A DNA stretch of 64,000 nucleotides, from NCBI GenBank assembly GCA_018694115.1, contig JABHNB010000015.1, forward strand, positions 54,934 through 118,933, in the 5' to 3' direction. Below are positions 41,634 to 50,720 of the stretch, piece by piece (within the stretch, counting starts at the first letter, position 1; every line of letters starts with the position of its first letter). The stretch is from an archaeon (GTDB lineage Archaea; Nanobdellota; Nanobdellia; Pacearchaeales; GW2011-AR1). The notes below the pieces were generated by a model. The model had not been told where the DNA came from. It did no database searches and saw only the letters and a list, made by a program, of their open reading frames with translations. A program made the translations under genes and the position numbers.

Positions 41634-44600
41634 ATGAAAAAAGTCGTGATGTTTTGCCTGTTAATTATTATTGGATTTTTCGTTATGTTGGGAGTTGTAG
41701 ATGCGGAGGCGTGTGGAGATGATTGTTATAAGGAAGGGGTTTGTTGTTTTTTGAAGACCTCTAAGATTGATATTAGTTTTGATCTTTCTGACATCTTGGA
41801 GGACTATGGTGATGACTCTTGCATTGGGAGACGTTTTGGTGGACTATTAAACATGGAAGGCATCGAATTAAATTCTTCTTCATCAGGTGCTTGGACTGGG
41901 GAGATTGATTCTCAACCTGCCAATCCTGCCCCTAATCCATTTTACCAGGAGATTAAGGAACCCTTGAGAATTGAAGTCCACGCCCCCTTTGCGAGCACTT
42001 CTTGGAGTCTTACGATAAGAAGGGATCTTCCAGATCCAGATGAATATACTTGCGAAATTCAATTTTTTGGAAATCTTGTGGATGGAGATTATTGTTCAGG
42101 ATCAAATGGGGGAGGAACGATTGTTATAACACAAGAATTTTCTGGAGATTCTGAAAGGATTGTAAAAACTGGGGGAGATTGGCATGTTTCTATGGGGGTT
42201 ACAAATAATGGGGATGTACGATTAGAGGAAAGTGAGTGTGTGAGTGGCCGAGAAAGTTCATGTTTTAATAAATTGGATGATGACGGTGATGGTCTTGTGG
42301 ACTGCCTTGATAGCGATTGTAATGCTGTTCCTGGATGTGAATGTAATAAATGTCAGGGTGTGACTCCAGATAGTTATTTGTGGGATTTAAAAATAGCTTC
42401 AAGCAGTACTGGTTATGGGGTGATGGATCGGAGTGAAGAAGATCCTTGTAAGTTTGTAAGGACCCCCATAGGTGCATTTGATGGCAATCCTCTAATCGAT
42501 TTAGATATTGGTGGCTACACTCTTCTATGGGATAATAAGGGGTGGATTCGTCCGGAAATAGTATCTTTTCAGTTAAGCGGAGATAAAGATTGTTGTAAAA
42601 GATATGAAAACACAAACGGGTGGATTGAGGGAAATTGTGAACCAAAGGGAGATTCTGATTGGGATGGGATCTTAGATGAAGATGATGATTGTGACCGGGT
42701 CCCAGACGGAGAGGACCAGGGAATTTGTGTTCTTGAAGAGAGTTATTCCGGAGAGGGATATCTTCGTTTGGTTACAAGAGGAAATAGGATCGGTTTGAAA
42801 AATGAGGCAGGAGTAGATTATTGTCTTGTAGGGGCTGATCCGGGAGTGGGGGCTTCTTGCCCAGATTCATATTTTTGTTGGGATAATGGGCAGGAAGATG
42901 TGGACGGGGATGGAATTGGAGATGTTTGTGACGAATGCCTTTATGAGGCAGGAAGTGATTGCAAAGTAGAAGAAGTAGAAGAAAAAGAATGTTTAAATCT
43001 GGAAGAAGTAACACTGGATAATGGCGAAGGAACTAAAGCCTCGCTTCCCCCAAAATTACAGGAACAAGTAACCAATGCGATTAATCTCTGGGAAGAAACT
43101 GCAATAGAAAATTCAAGAAAAAATGCCATTATAAGAATCGCAACATCTAACGGGGCAAGATGTTATGCCCAAGGACATCCGGGCCCAATAACTTCAGATA
43201 CCCCTACTTGCTGGCCTACCCTCGATCTTATGGGGGAATTTAAGGATATAACAATTCACAAAAGCATAGAAGAATGCCATGGAAAAATCCTCGGAAACTG
43301 GTATCCCGGAACTTTTATCTTGGATGCTGGAGCAAGCGGAGGATTAATGGGGCATATCAATAGGCATGTGGCTGCGAATTACCAGGGGAGTATTAGTGAT
43401 AAAAGATGGGGGAGTGTGGGAAGTAAATATGTTAAGGAAAATATAAAAGACAATGATATTGTTTTCACATTTGGATGGAGTGCGGGAAGTACTCCTGCGG
43501 TTCAAGAAATTCAGAGAATTTCTAACCAAGTTAGGGCAGAGGGCCTAAGGGGGGTAAAATTAGGAATGTTTAGATTTGATCCAACTGATTCTGGCAGTCA
43601 TGAGAATGGAAAGATGCCAAGCGAAGTTGATTATTTTGTTACTGTTTTTGTAAGCGGCTCACCTTGGGCGGGAGATGAAACTGGAGATCCTCGTGAAATC
43701 GTATACAATTTTAGGGAAGGGCACTGGAAAAGGAAATTTGGTTTATTTGGTTTATTCGCCCACTGGGGAGTAAGTAATCCGATACCTAAACTAATGATGG
43801 AAGCATACATTGACTGCTTAGGGGAGGGATCGACAATGCATAAAAGAATAGCAAGTCACGGACCAATTAGTCAAAGTGCTTGTAAGGCTAAAATAGATAG
43901 TGTCTTGGAAACTTATGATAAAAGGGGGTGGCAAGAAGCGGCAAAACAGTTAAGGGAACAAAGAGGTACAGAATTGGCGTTAAATAATGCGGGTTCTGAT
44001 GGAGATCTTAGTAATCCTGATAAAAAAACAACACTCCAACAAGCAAGTTTAAATATTAAGAATTCCCTCAATATAACCAAATCAACTAATAACACAGGAC
44101 AAACCGGTTTAAATAAAAAAGAAGAAAATATAATACATTCCTCAGATACTGATGGCGATCATATCCCCGATATGACATATAATGCTCAAGGAAATCAAAA
44201 AACAGGAGACAATTGTATTTACGTTGATAACGGACTTATAAGTTACTTTATTCCAAAAGAACACAAGTGGAAAACTCCAGCAATTCTAACTTCTAAAACC
44301 CGGGGCAACGCAGAATTTTGCATATTCAACTCTGATGGAACTCTCTCAAGTTCTGATAAGGAAGGATTTATTTGTTCGGGCATACAAAGCGATCAAGATA
44401 GTGATGGGGAAGGAGATTTATGTGACAATTGTCCCTTAGATAAAAATATTGATCAAGCAGATTCAGATCATGATGGGATCGGAAATGCATGCGATAATTG
44501 TATTGGTGTTCCAAATTCAGATAAACTAGGATATTGCAAAAGTATCAATTTGAAAAACCTAGCTGATAGCAAAAGCTACAATGTACCCTGTACTGATAAA

Positions 44601-44729
44601 GACCAGTGCCTTACTTATGATATAAGTCTGGAAGGAAGGACTGGGTGGGTTTGCATGAACGCACGAAATTCTGACGGAAGCCAATCTGAAGTAGCAACAG
44701 AGCTAAAAGGAAAATGTAGGATAAATTAA
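41634..44729 (+). CDS. array gene 5: secreted serine hydrolase with thrombospondin-3-like repeats
   Basis: A leader of the array type (MKKVVMFCLLIIIGFFVMLG) is followed by Cys-rich and calcium-binding repeats: NKLDDDGDGLVDCLDSDCN, GDSDWDGILDEDDDCD, and near the end DQDSDGEGDLCDNCPLD and ADSDHDGIGNACDNC. The central domain has FTFGWSAGST near residue 614, a GxSxG nucleophile elbow, followed by FRFDPTDSGSHE and AHWGVSNP as candidates for Asp and His of a triad. This suggests an alpha/beta hydrolase acting outside the cell. The codon style becomes A-rich from about 42960 on. It is paralogous along its length to array gene 6 and is followed directly by an anchor-family gene. Confidence 0.8.
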   Translation: MKKVVMFCLLIIIGFFVMLGVVDAEACGDDCYKEGVCCFLKTSKIDISFDLSDILEDYGDDSCIGRRFGGLLNMEGIELNSSSSGAWTGEIDSQPANPAPNPFYQEIKEPLRIEVHAPFASTSWSLTIRRDLPDPDEYTCEIQFFGNLVDGDYCSGSNGGGTIVITQEFSGDSERIVKTGGDWHVSMGVTNNGDVRLEESECVSGRESSCFNKLDDDGDGLVDCLDSDCNAVPGCECNKCQGVTPDSYLWDLKIASSSTGYGVMDRSEEDPCKFVRTPIGAFDGNPLIDLDIGGYTLLWDNKGWIRPEIVSFQLSGDKDCCKRYENTNGWIEGNCEPKGDSDWDGILDEDDDCDRVPDGEDQGICVLEESYSGEGYLRLVTRGNRIGLKNEAGVDYCLVGADPGVGASCPDSYFCWDNGQEDVDGDGIGDVCDECLYEAGSDCKVEEVEEKECLNLEEVTLDNGEGTKASLPPKLQEQVTNAINLWEETAIENSRKNAIIRIATSNGARCYAQGHPGPITSDTPTCWPTLDLMGEFKDITIHKSIEECHGKILGNWYPGTFILDAGASGGLMGHINRHVAANYQGSISDKRWGSVGSKYVKENIKDNDIVFTFGWSAGSTPAVQEIQRISNQVRAEGLRGVKLGMFRFDPTDSGSHENGKMPSEVDYFVTVFVSGSPWAGDETGDPREIVYNFREGHWKRKFGLFGLFAHWGVSNPIPKLMMEAYIDCLGEGSTMHKRIASHGPISQSACKAKIDSVLETYDKRGWQEAAKQLREQRGTELALNNAGSDGDLSNPDKKTTLQQASLNIKNSLNITKSTNNTGQTGLNKKEENIIHSSDTDGDHIPDMTYNAQGNQKTGDNCIYVDNGLISYFIPKEHKWKTPAILTSKTRGNAEFCIFNSDGTLSSSDKEGFICSGIQSDQDSDGEGDLCDNCPLDKNIDQADSDHDGIGNACDNCIGVPNSDKLGYCKSINLKNLADSKSYNVPCTDKDQCLTYDISLEGRTGWVCMNARNSDGSQSEVATELKGKCRIN

Positions 44730-44730
44730 A

Positions 44731-45414
44731 ATGAATAAAACAAAAATACTAACAACAACACTAATCTTCCTTGTGGTTCTTCAAATGGGGTTGGTCTTAG
44801 CCGAAGAAAATTATGTTAGAAGACTCGTAACAAAAAATAGCGAACTAGGAGTAACTGAAGTAAAGCTCGGAATTACTTACCCTGGTGACGTGATCTTAAT
44901 AGATGAAGAATTTTCCTCCGCAGAGTGCACCGTCTTCTCTTATGATATAACTCCTGATATCTATATGAAACTTTTTGAAGAAAATACTAACGCATGGATT
45001 CTAGGTAACCAAACCGGAGGCGTTAATGTTATCCTTACTTACACAATCCCTCATGATTGTGTTGTTTCTGGGGGAACACATTATATTCTAGATGAAAACG
45101 AAGAGATCGGAGATGGTTCAATCACTAATGAGAGCTTTAATGGAAGTTTATTTGGGGAAACGGAAAATTCCGGAGGAGAATCTTCAGTTACACTTCAGGT
45201 AGATAATGAAGAAGCATTTGAGGAATCTCTTTCGGCTGCACAGAGATTCTTTGGTTTGGACGTTTCTCAAAGGTTTGAGGTTGGCTCCTTTACCACAATA
45301 GTCATCTTAGTTATAATTGCGCTTGTGATAATTCTATTCTTCGCATATTCTTTTCTAAGGAAACCTAAGGATTTTGTAGAGCAAGCTAAGGCTTCTATGC
45401 CGTCGAGAAAGTAA
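44731..45414 (+). CDS. membrane-anchored surface protein (anchor family member 2)
   Basis: The signal peptide (ILTTTLIFLVVLQMGLVLAEE) is followed by VRRLVTKNSELGVTEVKLG, a beta domain (PGDVILIDEEF, AWILGN, VNVILTYTIP), a short linker and GSFTTIVILVIIALVIILFFAYSFL with tail RKPKDF. It is closely related to 48467 and more distantly to 40818. It starts one base after the hydrolase stop and is presumably cotranslated. The first two thirds are A-rich in codon style, and the last part returns to the style of its neighbours. Confidence 0.75.
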   Translation: MNKTKILTTTLIFLVVLQMGLVLAEENYVRRLVTKNSELGVTEVKLGITYPGDVILIDEEFSSAECTVFSYDITPDIYMKLFEENTNAWILGNQTGGVNVILTYTIPHDCVVSGGTHYILDENEEIGDGSITNESFNGSLFGETENSGGESSVTLQVDNEEAFEESLSAAQRFFGLDVSQRFEVGSFTTIVILVIIALVIILFFAYSFLRKPKDFVEQAKASMPSRK

Positions 45415-45442
45415 TTTTTCGTGAGAGATTTTTTTCAAACAA

Positions 45443-45457
45443 TTTATAAAGTTTAAT
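45443..45457 (+). promoter_or_regulatory. array promoter 6 (TTTATAAAGTTTAAT)
   Basis: TTTATAAAGTTTAAT appears again, with TTTTTCAAACAA before it as at 41592. It follows the anchor gene's CGTCGAGAAAGTAATTTTT end, so the junction repeats the one at 41564-41619. Confidence 0.75.
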
Positions 45458-45471
45458 TAGTTTGAGATTGC

Positions 45472-48465
45472 ATGAAAAAGGTGGTGATACTGTTTATTCT
45501 TGGAATTCTGTTAGCAGGTTTGGGATTTACGGGATTTTCATCTGCTTTAATTGAGGATTTAGGGTGTGACGATTGTCTTGACTTGATGTCTGCTGGGGGA
45601 GAAGCTGTTGTCCAGCTTTCTGGAGTAGATTTTAAGGTGGGTGAAAAAATTATTTTAGAGAATGGTGCTTGTATTGATACAGGGCATGGTGATGGGGCTT
45701 GTTCGATTACTGTTGTTTCCTTAAATCTTGAGAATAATAAAAATTATGTTCTTCCCCTGAGAACTCATTCTTGCGATGGGAATGATAATCTTGCTTCAGG
45801 GGGATGGGGGAATGTTAGGGGAGATATGAAGGGATATGTTATTGAAGATGGAATAACTATCCGATATGAAGATATTCCGGGTGCAGGAGGGGGAATTAGA
45901 GAATATACTTCAGACCTTGTAATAAGTCTTGATATGTGGCATGATGCTGAGAATAAGAAAATGAGATGGGACCTTATGATTTATACTCCTTCATCTGGTT
46001 CTGGTTATGCTGGTACAACTAGTCTTTCTCCAAATAACTTGTTTGTTGTTTTTAGTGGGTCAGACCTGCAGAATCATCTTATTCTGGATGAACAATGTTC
46101 TTTTCCCACTATTCCAAATTATTTCTCTGAATCAAGACTTATTCCCTTCTCTGGTTGGTGGGATACTGTTGCTTTGTCTTCTGGAGGAACTGCTTATATT
46201 TCGGGTACGGAGGCAACTTGCGGGGACGGGGTCGTAGAAGGGGATGAAGAGTGTGACGAATCAGACGGTAATAGTGAGAGGGGGAGTTGTAATGATGAAT
46301 GTAAGGAAACTTTCTGTGGAGATGGCATAGTTCAGACATTAAATGGGAGGGAAGAAATGTTTGAAGAATGTGATGGTGCTGTTCCTCTAGGATACAAGTG
46401 TATCGGGTGTGAATTAAAGGGAGATAGCGACGGAGATGGCATTCTAAATGAGGAAGATAATTGCCCTCAAACTCCTAACTCCCAATATCAGGGAACCTGC
46501 GTTAAGGTGGAAAGTATTTCTGGAAATTCATTGAGATTTACTGAAGGTCCTTTAACTAATCCGGAAGGAAAAAAATATTGTACTGCTCTTGAAGCCGGGG
46601 GTGTTTGCCCGGAAGGTTTTATTTGTTATGGTGGAGATGGTGAGGGGAAAGGTAGGGGAGAATCATATCAGAGAGATAAGCGGAAACCAGCAGGAAATGG
46701 TATTGGAGATGTTTGTGAGGATAATTGTGTTAATGCAGTGGTACTTTTTCACCCTGGAGATATCTCTGATGAAAAAAAATATTCATTAATCGATGAGAAG
46801 ATAATCGAAGAGGTTGAAAGAGCGAGAAGAATTATGGGTTATACTACTACAAATGATCGGGGCGAGAAGATAAGGAGATGCATTGCTAGTGATGATTCTT
46901 CTGAAACTTCTCAAGAAACTAGAGGTAATGTTGTTTGTCATACTCCCCTTACTGGTGTTCAATATGACATAAATGGCTCTGAATCATTTGAAGAGTGTGC
47001 CGGAGAGGTATGGGGAAATTGGTATCCTGGAACTTTCCTATTGGATCTTGGGGCAAGTGGGGGATTGATGGGATTTATTAGGAATCATATTCAAGAAAAT
47101 TATGTGGGGGGGGTCGATGACCGAAGGTGGGGAGGCATTGGGGGGAGTTATGTGGATAAATGGATAAAGGACCATTATACTGTTTTTACATTTGGATGGA
47201 GTGCTGGAGGTTCTAGGGCAGTTAGAGAAGTAGTAAAAATCTCTGATCAGGTTAGGGCTTCAGATAAAAGGGGAGTTACATTGGGGATGTTTCGTTTTGA
47301 TCCAACCGGTTCGGGGAGTCATGAGGGTGAGGTCATTCCCTCAGAGGTACCTTATCATGTTTCTGTTTTTTCTAATTATAATACTATTTGGGCAGGAACG
47401 GCTTCGGGGGGTAGAGAAATATTGATTGATCTTAAGAGGGATTCTGATCTGGGGGAGAAGTTTGCTTCTATTGGGCATTGGGGGGTGAGTCATCCTGCTG
47501 TTAAAATTATCATGGAATCTTATATTGATTGTTTAGCCCAGGGGACTGCGGCTTCTAAATATTCTTCAGGACCTGGACAATTGGATCAATTTTATTGCCG
47601 GAATAAGATAATTAAGGCTTTACGGGAGTATGATTCGGGAGGATGGGATGCAGCGAGAAAACTTCTTAGGGGTCAACGTGGGACTAGATTAGAATTGGGT
47701 GCAGCTAGTGCAAATGGAAAAATAAGTCCGGAGCAATCTGAGGCGATTCTTAGACAAGCTAATAATGATTTGGTGGCGGCGTCTGATGTTGGAAGCAAGC
47801 CAGGAGATCGAAATGAGGCTATTATTTCTGAAGATGTGGCTGAAGAATTTACAGAGGATACTGACGGTGATCAAGTTCCTGATGTGAGGATAAGTTCAGT
47901 TAATCAGAAAGAAAATGTCCCTGAGTCTTATGATGTATGTCCCACAATTCCGGATGGAGGACATACCTATAACTATCGGAATGGTCATGATTGGAAATAC
48001 CCTCTCACTATGGATGATCTTCCTTCCGAAGATATAAATCTTTTTTGTTTTTATTATCCGGATACAGAGGCTCTTGAAGGGAATGATCAAGCTATGAAAA
48101 TTCAAAATGAAGTTGAAGGATATACTTGTGCAGAATTTCAGGGAGATCGAGATAATGATAGTGTTGGAGATCTTTGTGATAATTGTCCTTCTGATGTAAA
48201 TAATCAGGCAGACACGGATGGGGACGGATTTGGGGATGCTTGTGATAATTGTGTGAAGATTCCCAATACTAATTTCCTTGGATATTGTCGAGCTAAGGAT
48301 GTTAATAATCCTTCAAATGATAAGATTCATCTCGATAAATTATGTAAAAAGAAAGAGGATTGTATTGGGGATTTGGGGGGAAGAACGGGATGGTCCTGTA
48401 TTAATTCTTTAAATGCAGATGGGAGTCAACCAGAGGTTCCAGCGGAGGTTAAAAAATATTGTTAA
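45472..48465 (+). CDS. array gene 6: secreted serine hydrolase with thrombospondin-3-like repeats
   Basis: The leader (MKKVVILFILGILLAGLGFTGFS) is a more diverged version of the array type. A beta-rich N-terminal domain, a DUF4215-like Cys repeat (CGDGVVEGDEECDESDGNSERGSC) and GDSDGDGILNEEDNC follow. The hydrolase domain has FTFGWSAGGS near residue 577, FRFDPTGSGSHE and GHWGVSHP as candidate triad elements, as in array gene 5. The C-terminus has more calcium-type repeats (DRDNDSVGDLCDNC, DTDGDGFGDACDNC). It is followed at once by an anchor-family gene. A function on an external ester, amide or glycan is possible; the substrate is unknown. Confidence 0.8.
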   Translation: MKKVVILFILGILLAGLGFTGFSSALIEDLGCDDCLDLMSAGGEAVVQLSGVDFKVGEKIILENGACIDTGHGDGACSITVVSLNLENNKNYVLPLRTHSCDGNDNLASGGWGNVRGDMKGYVIEDGITIRYEDIPGAGGGIREYTSDLVISLDMWHDAENKKMRWDLMIYTPSSGSGYAGTTSLSPNNLFVVFSGSDLQNHLILDEQCSFPTIPNYFSESRLIPFSGWWDTVALSSGGTAYISGTEATCGDGVVEGDEECDESDGNSERGSCNDECKETFCGDGIVQTLNGREEMFEECDGAVPLGYKCIGCELKGDSDGDGILNEEDNCPQTPNSQYQGTCVKVESISGNSLRFTEGPLTNPEGKKYCTALEAGGVCPEGFICYGGDGEGKGRGESYQRDKRKPAGNGIGDVCEDNCVNAVVLFHPGDISDEKKYSLIDEKIIEEVERARRIMGYTTTNDRGEKIRRCIASDDSSETSQETRGNVVCHTPLTGVQYDINGSESFEECAGEVWGNWYPGTFLLDLGASGGLMGFIRNHIQENYVGGVDDRRWGGIGGSYVDKWIKDHYTVFTFGWSAGGSRAVREVVKISDQVRASDKRGVTLGMFRFDPTGSGSHEGEVIPSEVPYHVSVFSNYNTIWAGTASGGREILIDLKRDSDLGEKFASIGHWGVSHPAVKIIMESYIDCLAQGTAASKYSSGPGQLDQFYCRNKIIKALREYDSGGWDAARKLLRGQRGTRLELGAASANGKISPEQSEAILRQANNDLVAASDVGSKPGDRNEAIISEDVAEEFTEDTDGDQVPDVRISSVNQKENVPESYDVCPTIPDGGHTYNYRNGHDWKYPLTMDDLPSEDINLFCFYYPDTEALEGNDQAMKIQNEVEGYTCAEFQGDRDNDSVGDLCDNCPSDVNNQADTDGDGFGDACDNCVKIPNTNFLGYCRAKDVNNPSNDKIHLDKLCKKKEDCIGDLGGRTGWSCINSLNADGSQPEVPAEVKKYC

Positions 48466-48466
48466 A

Positions 48467-49168
48467 ATGGAGAAAATAAAAATATTTGCTTTAGGCTTCG
48501 TTCTTTTAATGATCTTTCAGATGGGAATGGTTTTTGCCGAGGAAGATTATGTACGAAGGCTTGTTACAGAGAATGAGGCCCTTGGGATTATTGAAGTTAA
48601 GTTGGGAGTTACTTATCCTGGAACTGTAATCCTTATAGACGAAGATTTTTCTTCGGAAAATTGTACTGTTCTTTCTTATATTGTTGATCAGGAAATTGGA
48701 ATGAATATTTTTGAAAACGATACTAATGCTTGGATTTTAGGAAATCTTACGGGGGGGGTTAATGTAATCTTGAATTATACAATTCCTTATGGTTGCGATG
48801 TCTTTAATGGAAGCCATTATGTTTTGGAAGGTGGTGATTTTGGGGATAATGTAACTTCTAGTGATGATTCTGGCGGGGGTGGTTCTGGAGGTGGATCCGG
48901 CGGAGGATCTGGAAGCGATTCAGCCCTTAATGACTCTGAATTAGATTCGGCGGTTACTCTCCAAGTGGATAATGAAGAAGAGTTCGAAGAATCCTTAACA
49001 ACTGCACAGAAGTTTTTTGGTCTTGATGAATCTAAAACTCTTCAAGTTGGATCATTTACAACCATAATCATATTAGTTGTTATTGCACTTGTGATAATTC
49101 TATTCTTTGCATATTCTTTCCTAAGAAAGCCTAAGGATTTTTCTAGTGCTCCTAGAAAAACCGTGTGA
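48467..49168 (+). CDS. membrane-anchored surface protein (anchor family member 3)
   Basis: The track starts at 48413, but the ATG at 48467 directly follows the hydrolase stop and begins a clean signal peptide (MEKIKIFALGFVLLMIFQMG). The beta domain (PGTVILIDEDF, AWILGN, VNVILNYTIP) is followed by a Gly/Ser-rich linker and GSFTTIIILVVIALVIILFFAYSFL with tail RKPKDF, so the family signature is intact. The final residues (SSAPRKTV) differ from the SRK ends of the two relatives. Confidence 0.77.
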   Translation: MEKIKIFALGFVLLMIFQMGMVFAEEDYVRRLVTENEALGIIEVKLGVTYPGTVILIDEDFSSENCTVLSYIVDQEIGMNIFENDTNAWILGNLTGGVNVILNYTIPYGCDVFNGSHYVLEGGDFGDNVTSSDDSGGGGSGGGSGGGSGSDSALNDSELDSAVTLQVDNEEEFEESLTTAQKFFGLDESKTLQVGSFTTIIILVVIALVIILFFAYSFLRKPKDFSSAPRKTV

Positions 49169-49206
49169 TTGCAAGAATTTTTAAAGAGAATTTGATTGCA
49201 TTTTTC

Positions 49207-49716
49207 ATGAAAGTTATGGATTTATATGGTGAGTTGAAAGAGAAGGATTTTTTTAAGAAATTTGTGACTGATAAGCCTGATGCCTTCTTATATGCAGGTT
49301 TTTTTGTATTAAATTTTGAGTCTGGCGATGAAAGTTTTCAGTTTGATTTTTATTTACCGTCGGAGAACAGCGTCGAGATTGTCGAATTTCCTTTTGAGGG
49401 ATTTAAGGCTCAGGAGAATGTTGTGCCTTGTCTTGAAGAAAATGTTTATGACTCTGACAAGATGAAAAAACTTGATTTAAATTTGAAGGTCGATTTGGAT
49501 GATTTGAAGGAAAAGGTTGAAGAAGTCAAGAAAGAAAATGATTGTGCTCAGCCTACGACCAAATTGATTTGTGTTTTGAAGGAAGGAATTTGGAATTTGA
49601 CTAGTTTGAATAACCAGTTAGGTATCTTGAGAATTAAGATCAATTCATTGACTGGAGAGGTTGTTGATTTTAACAAAGGTAGTTTGATGGAGTTTATGGG
49701 TGTTGTAAAGAAGTAG
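49207..49716 (+). CDS. hypothetical protein
   Basis: The start at 49207 (MKVMDLYGEL) is chosen over 49165 because TTTTTAAAG (49175-49183) lies about 24 nt before it. The soluble, acidic protein has a beta-rich first half (DAFLYAGFFVLNFESGDESFQFDFYL) and a coiled-coil-like lysine/glutamate helix (LDDLKEKVEEVKKEN). Two Cys residues sit in the second half. No family is recognised and no export signal is seen, so it probably marks the end of the secreted array. Confidence 0.6.
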   Translation: MKVMDLYGELKEKDFFKKFVTDKPDAFLYAGFFVLNFESGDESFQFDFYLPSENSVEIVEFPFEGFKAQENVVPCLEENVYDSDKMKKLDLNLKVDLDDLKEKVEEVKKENDCAQPTTKLICVLKEGIWNLTSLNNQLGILRIKINSLTGEVVDFNKGSLMEFMGVVKK

Positions 49717-49750
49717 GAAAACTTAAATAATTTGTTTGATTGAATATTCT

Positions 49751-49996
49751 ATGAAAAAGAGAACAATGGCAGCCGTTATCGCGTCTGCCCTTGCTATTGG
49801 TTGTATCTCTGGGTGTGGACCTTATCGGTTCCGTACAAGTTCTAGGGGAAGCTCTTCTTGTAACCGTAGGTATTATCCCTCTAATCCGGGACACCATCCA
49901 AGATATCGTGTTGGATTGCCGCGTCATGCGACTCCACACAACATACAAAGCAAGTTTCGAAGAGATGTTGATTATTTAAGAAGACGAAGAAGATAA
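49751..49996 (+). CDS. small basic lipoprotein
   Basis: The ATG at 49751, with ACTTAAATAAT about 20 nt upstream, begins MKKRTMAAVIASALAIGCISGCGPY, a signal peptide ending in a lipobox-like Cys. The mature 60 residues are rich in Arg, Ser, Tyr and His (YYPSNPGHHPRYRVG) and end in a polyarginine tail. It resembles the three minus-strand lipoproteins in size and leader, though not in mature sequence. Confidence 0.65.
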   Translation: MKKRTMAAVIASALAIGCISGCGPYRFRTSSRGSSSCNRRYYPSNPGHHPRYRVGLPRHATPHNIQSKFRRDVDYLRRRRR

Positions 49997-50016
49997 ATCA
50001 GTTACGATTTGGTTGA

Positions 50017-50619
50017 TTATATTTTTTGGATAGTTGCGTCTATGTTTTTGTCTTCGGAGATATTGATTATTTTGAATCCTGCATTTTCGATTTCTTTTTC
50101 TAGTTCTTCTCGATCGTAAATATATGTATAACGTTTTTTTACTCCGACGGAAGTCCATGGGACATAGGTTTCTTTAGGGCGATTCTTTAATCTAGGTGAA
50201 TTACGTGACCAAACAGAGATTAGGGCTTTTGCGTTTGGTTTGAGGGTCCTTAATATTTCTTTCATTGCTTCTTTCCTTGCCTTTTTTGTTGGGATGCAGT
50301 GTAGAACGGCGATGCAGATTGCGTGATCGAAGTAATTATCTTCAAAGGGTATTTTTTTTGAGGTTGTATGACTTGTTTTAAGATTTAGTTTGAGTTTTTT
50401 TGCTTTTTGTTCTGCGAATTTTAACATCTCTTTTGAAAAATCTGTGGCATAGATCTCCATATTCTTGGGAATTGAGGGAAAGTTTCTTCCGGAACCTGAT
50501 CCTAAATCTAAAACTTTTCCTTTTTTTCCTTTTAAGAAATTTTTTACTGCAGAGCTGGGATGATTTTTTATTTCATTCCATCTTGGCGCAATTTTATCCC
50601 AAACTTTCTCTTGATTCAT
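50017..50619 (-). CDS. class I methyltransferase, Trm9-like
   Basis: The start EKVWDKIAPRWNEIKNHP and motif I VLDLGSGSGRNF are characteristic of Trm9/ALKBH8-type tRNA methyltransferases, which finish mcm5U at wobble uridines. The later DHAICIAVLHCIP and ALISVWSRNSPR segments also fit. Elp3, which starts that modification pathway, lies at 51866, so the two may work in sequence. Other methyltransferases share the fold, and the substrate is inferred. Confidence 0.78.
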   Translation of the reverse strand: MNQEKVWDKIAPRWNEIKNHPSSAVKNFLKGKKGKVLDLGSGSGRNFPSIPKNMEIYATDFSKEMLKFAEQKAKKLKLNLKTSHTTSKKIPFEDNYFDHAICIAVLHCIPTKKARKEAMKEILRTLKPNAKALISVWSRNSPRLKNRPKETYVPWTSVGVKKRYTYIYDREELEKEIENAGFKIINISEDKNIDATIQKI

Positions 50620-50720
50620 GAATACTTTACGTTTGGTATACTTAAAAATATTGCCGTTACTACTTTTTAGTATTCGTCGACGGTAGTAACATTTATATAG
50701 TATTTTTTTCTGTAGACTAT

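Noticed and set aside
42265-42645. 126-residue minus-strand ORF inside array gene 5
   Set aside because: The plus-strand frame shows calcium-repeat and Cys patterns conserved in a paralogue, while the minus frame shows none.
29740-49168. Possible CRISPR or other short-spaced repeat array
   Set aside because: The repeats are promoter-leader copies spaced by whole genes, not short repeats with regular spacers; no cas genes are present.
49694-49948. 84-residue minus-strand ORF opposite the small lipoprotein
   Set aside because: The plus strand has a clean signal peptide with lipobox and a correctly spaced promoter; the minus frame has neither.
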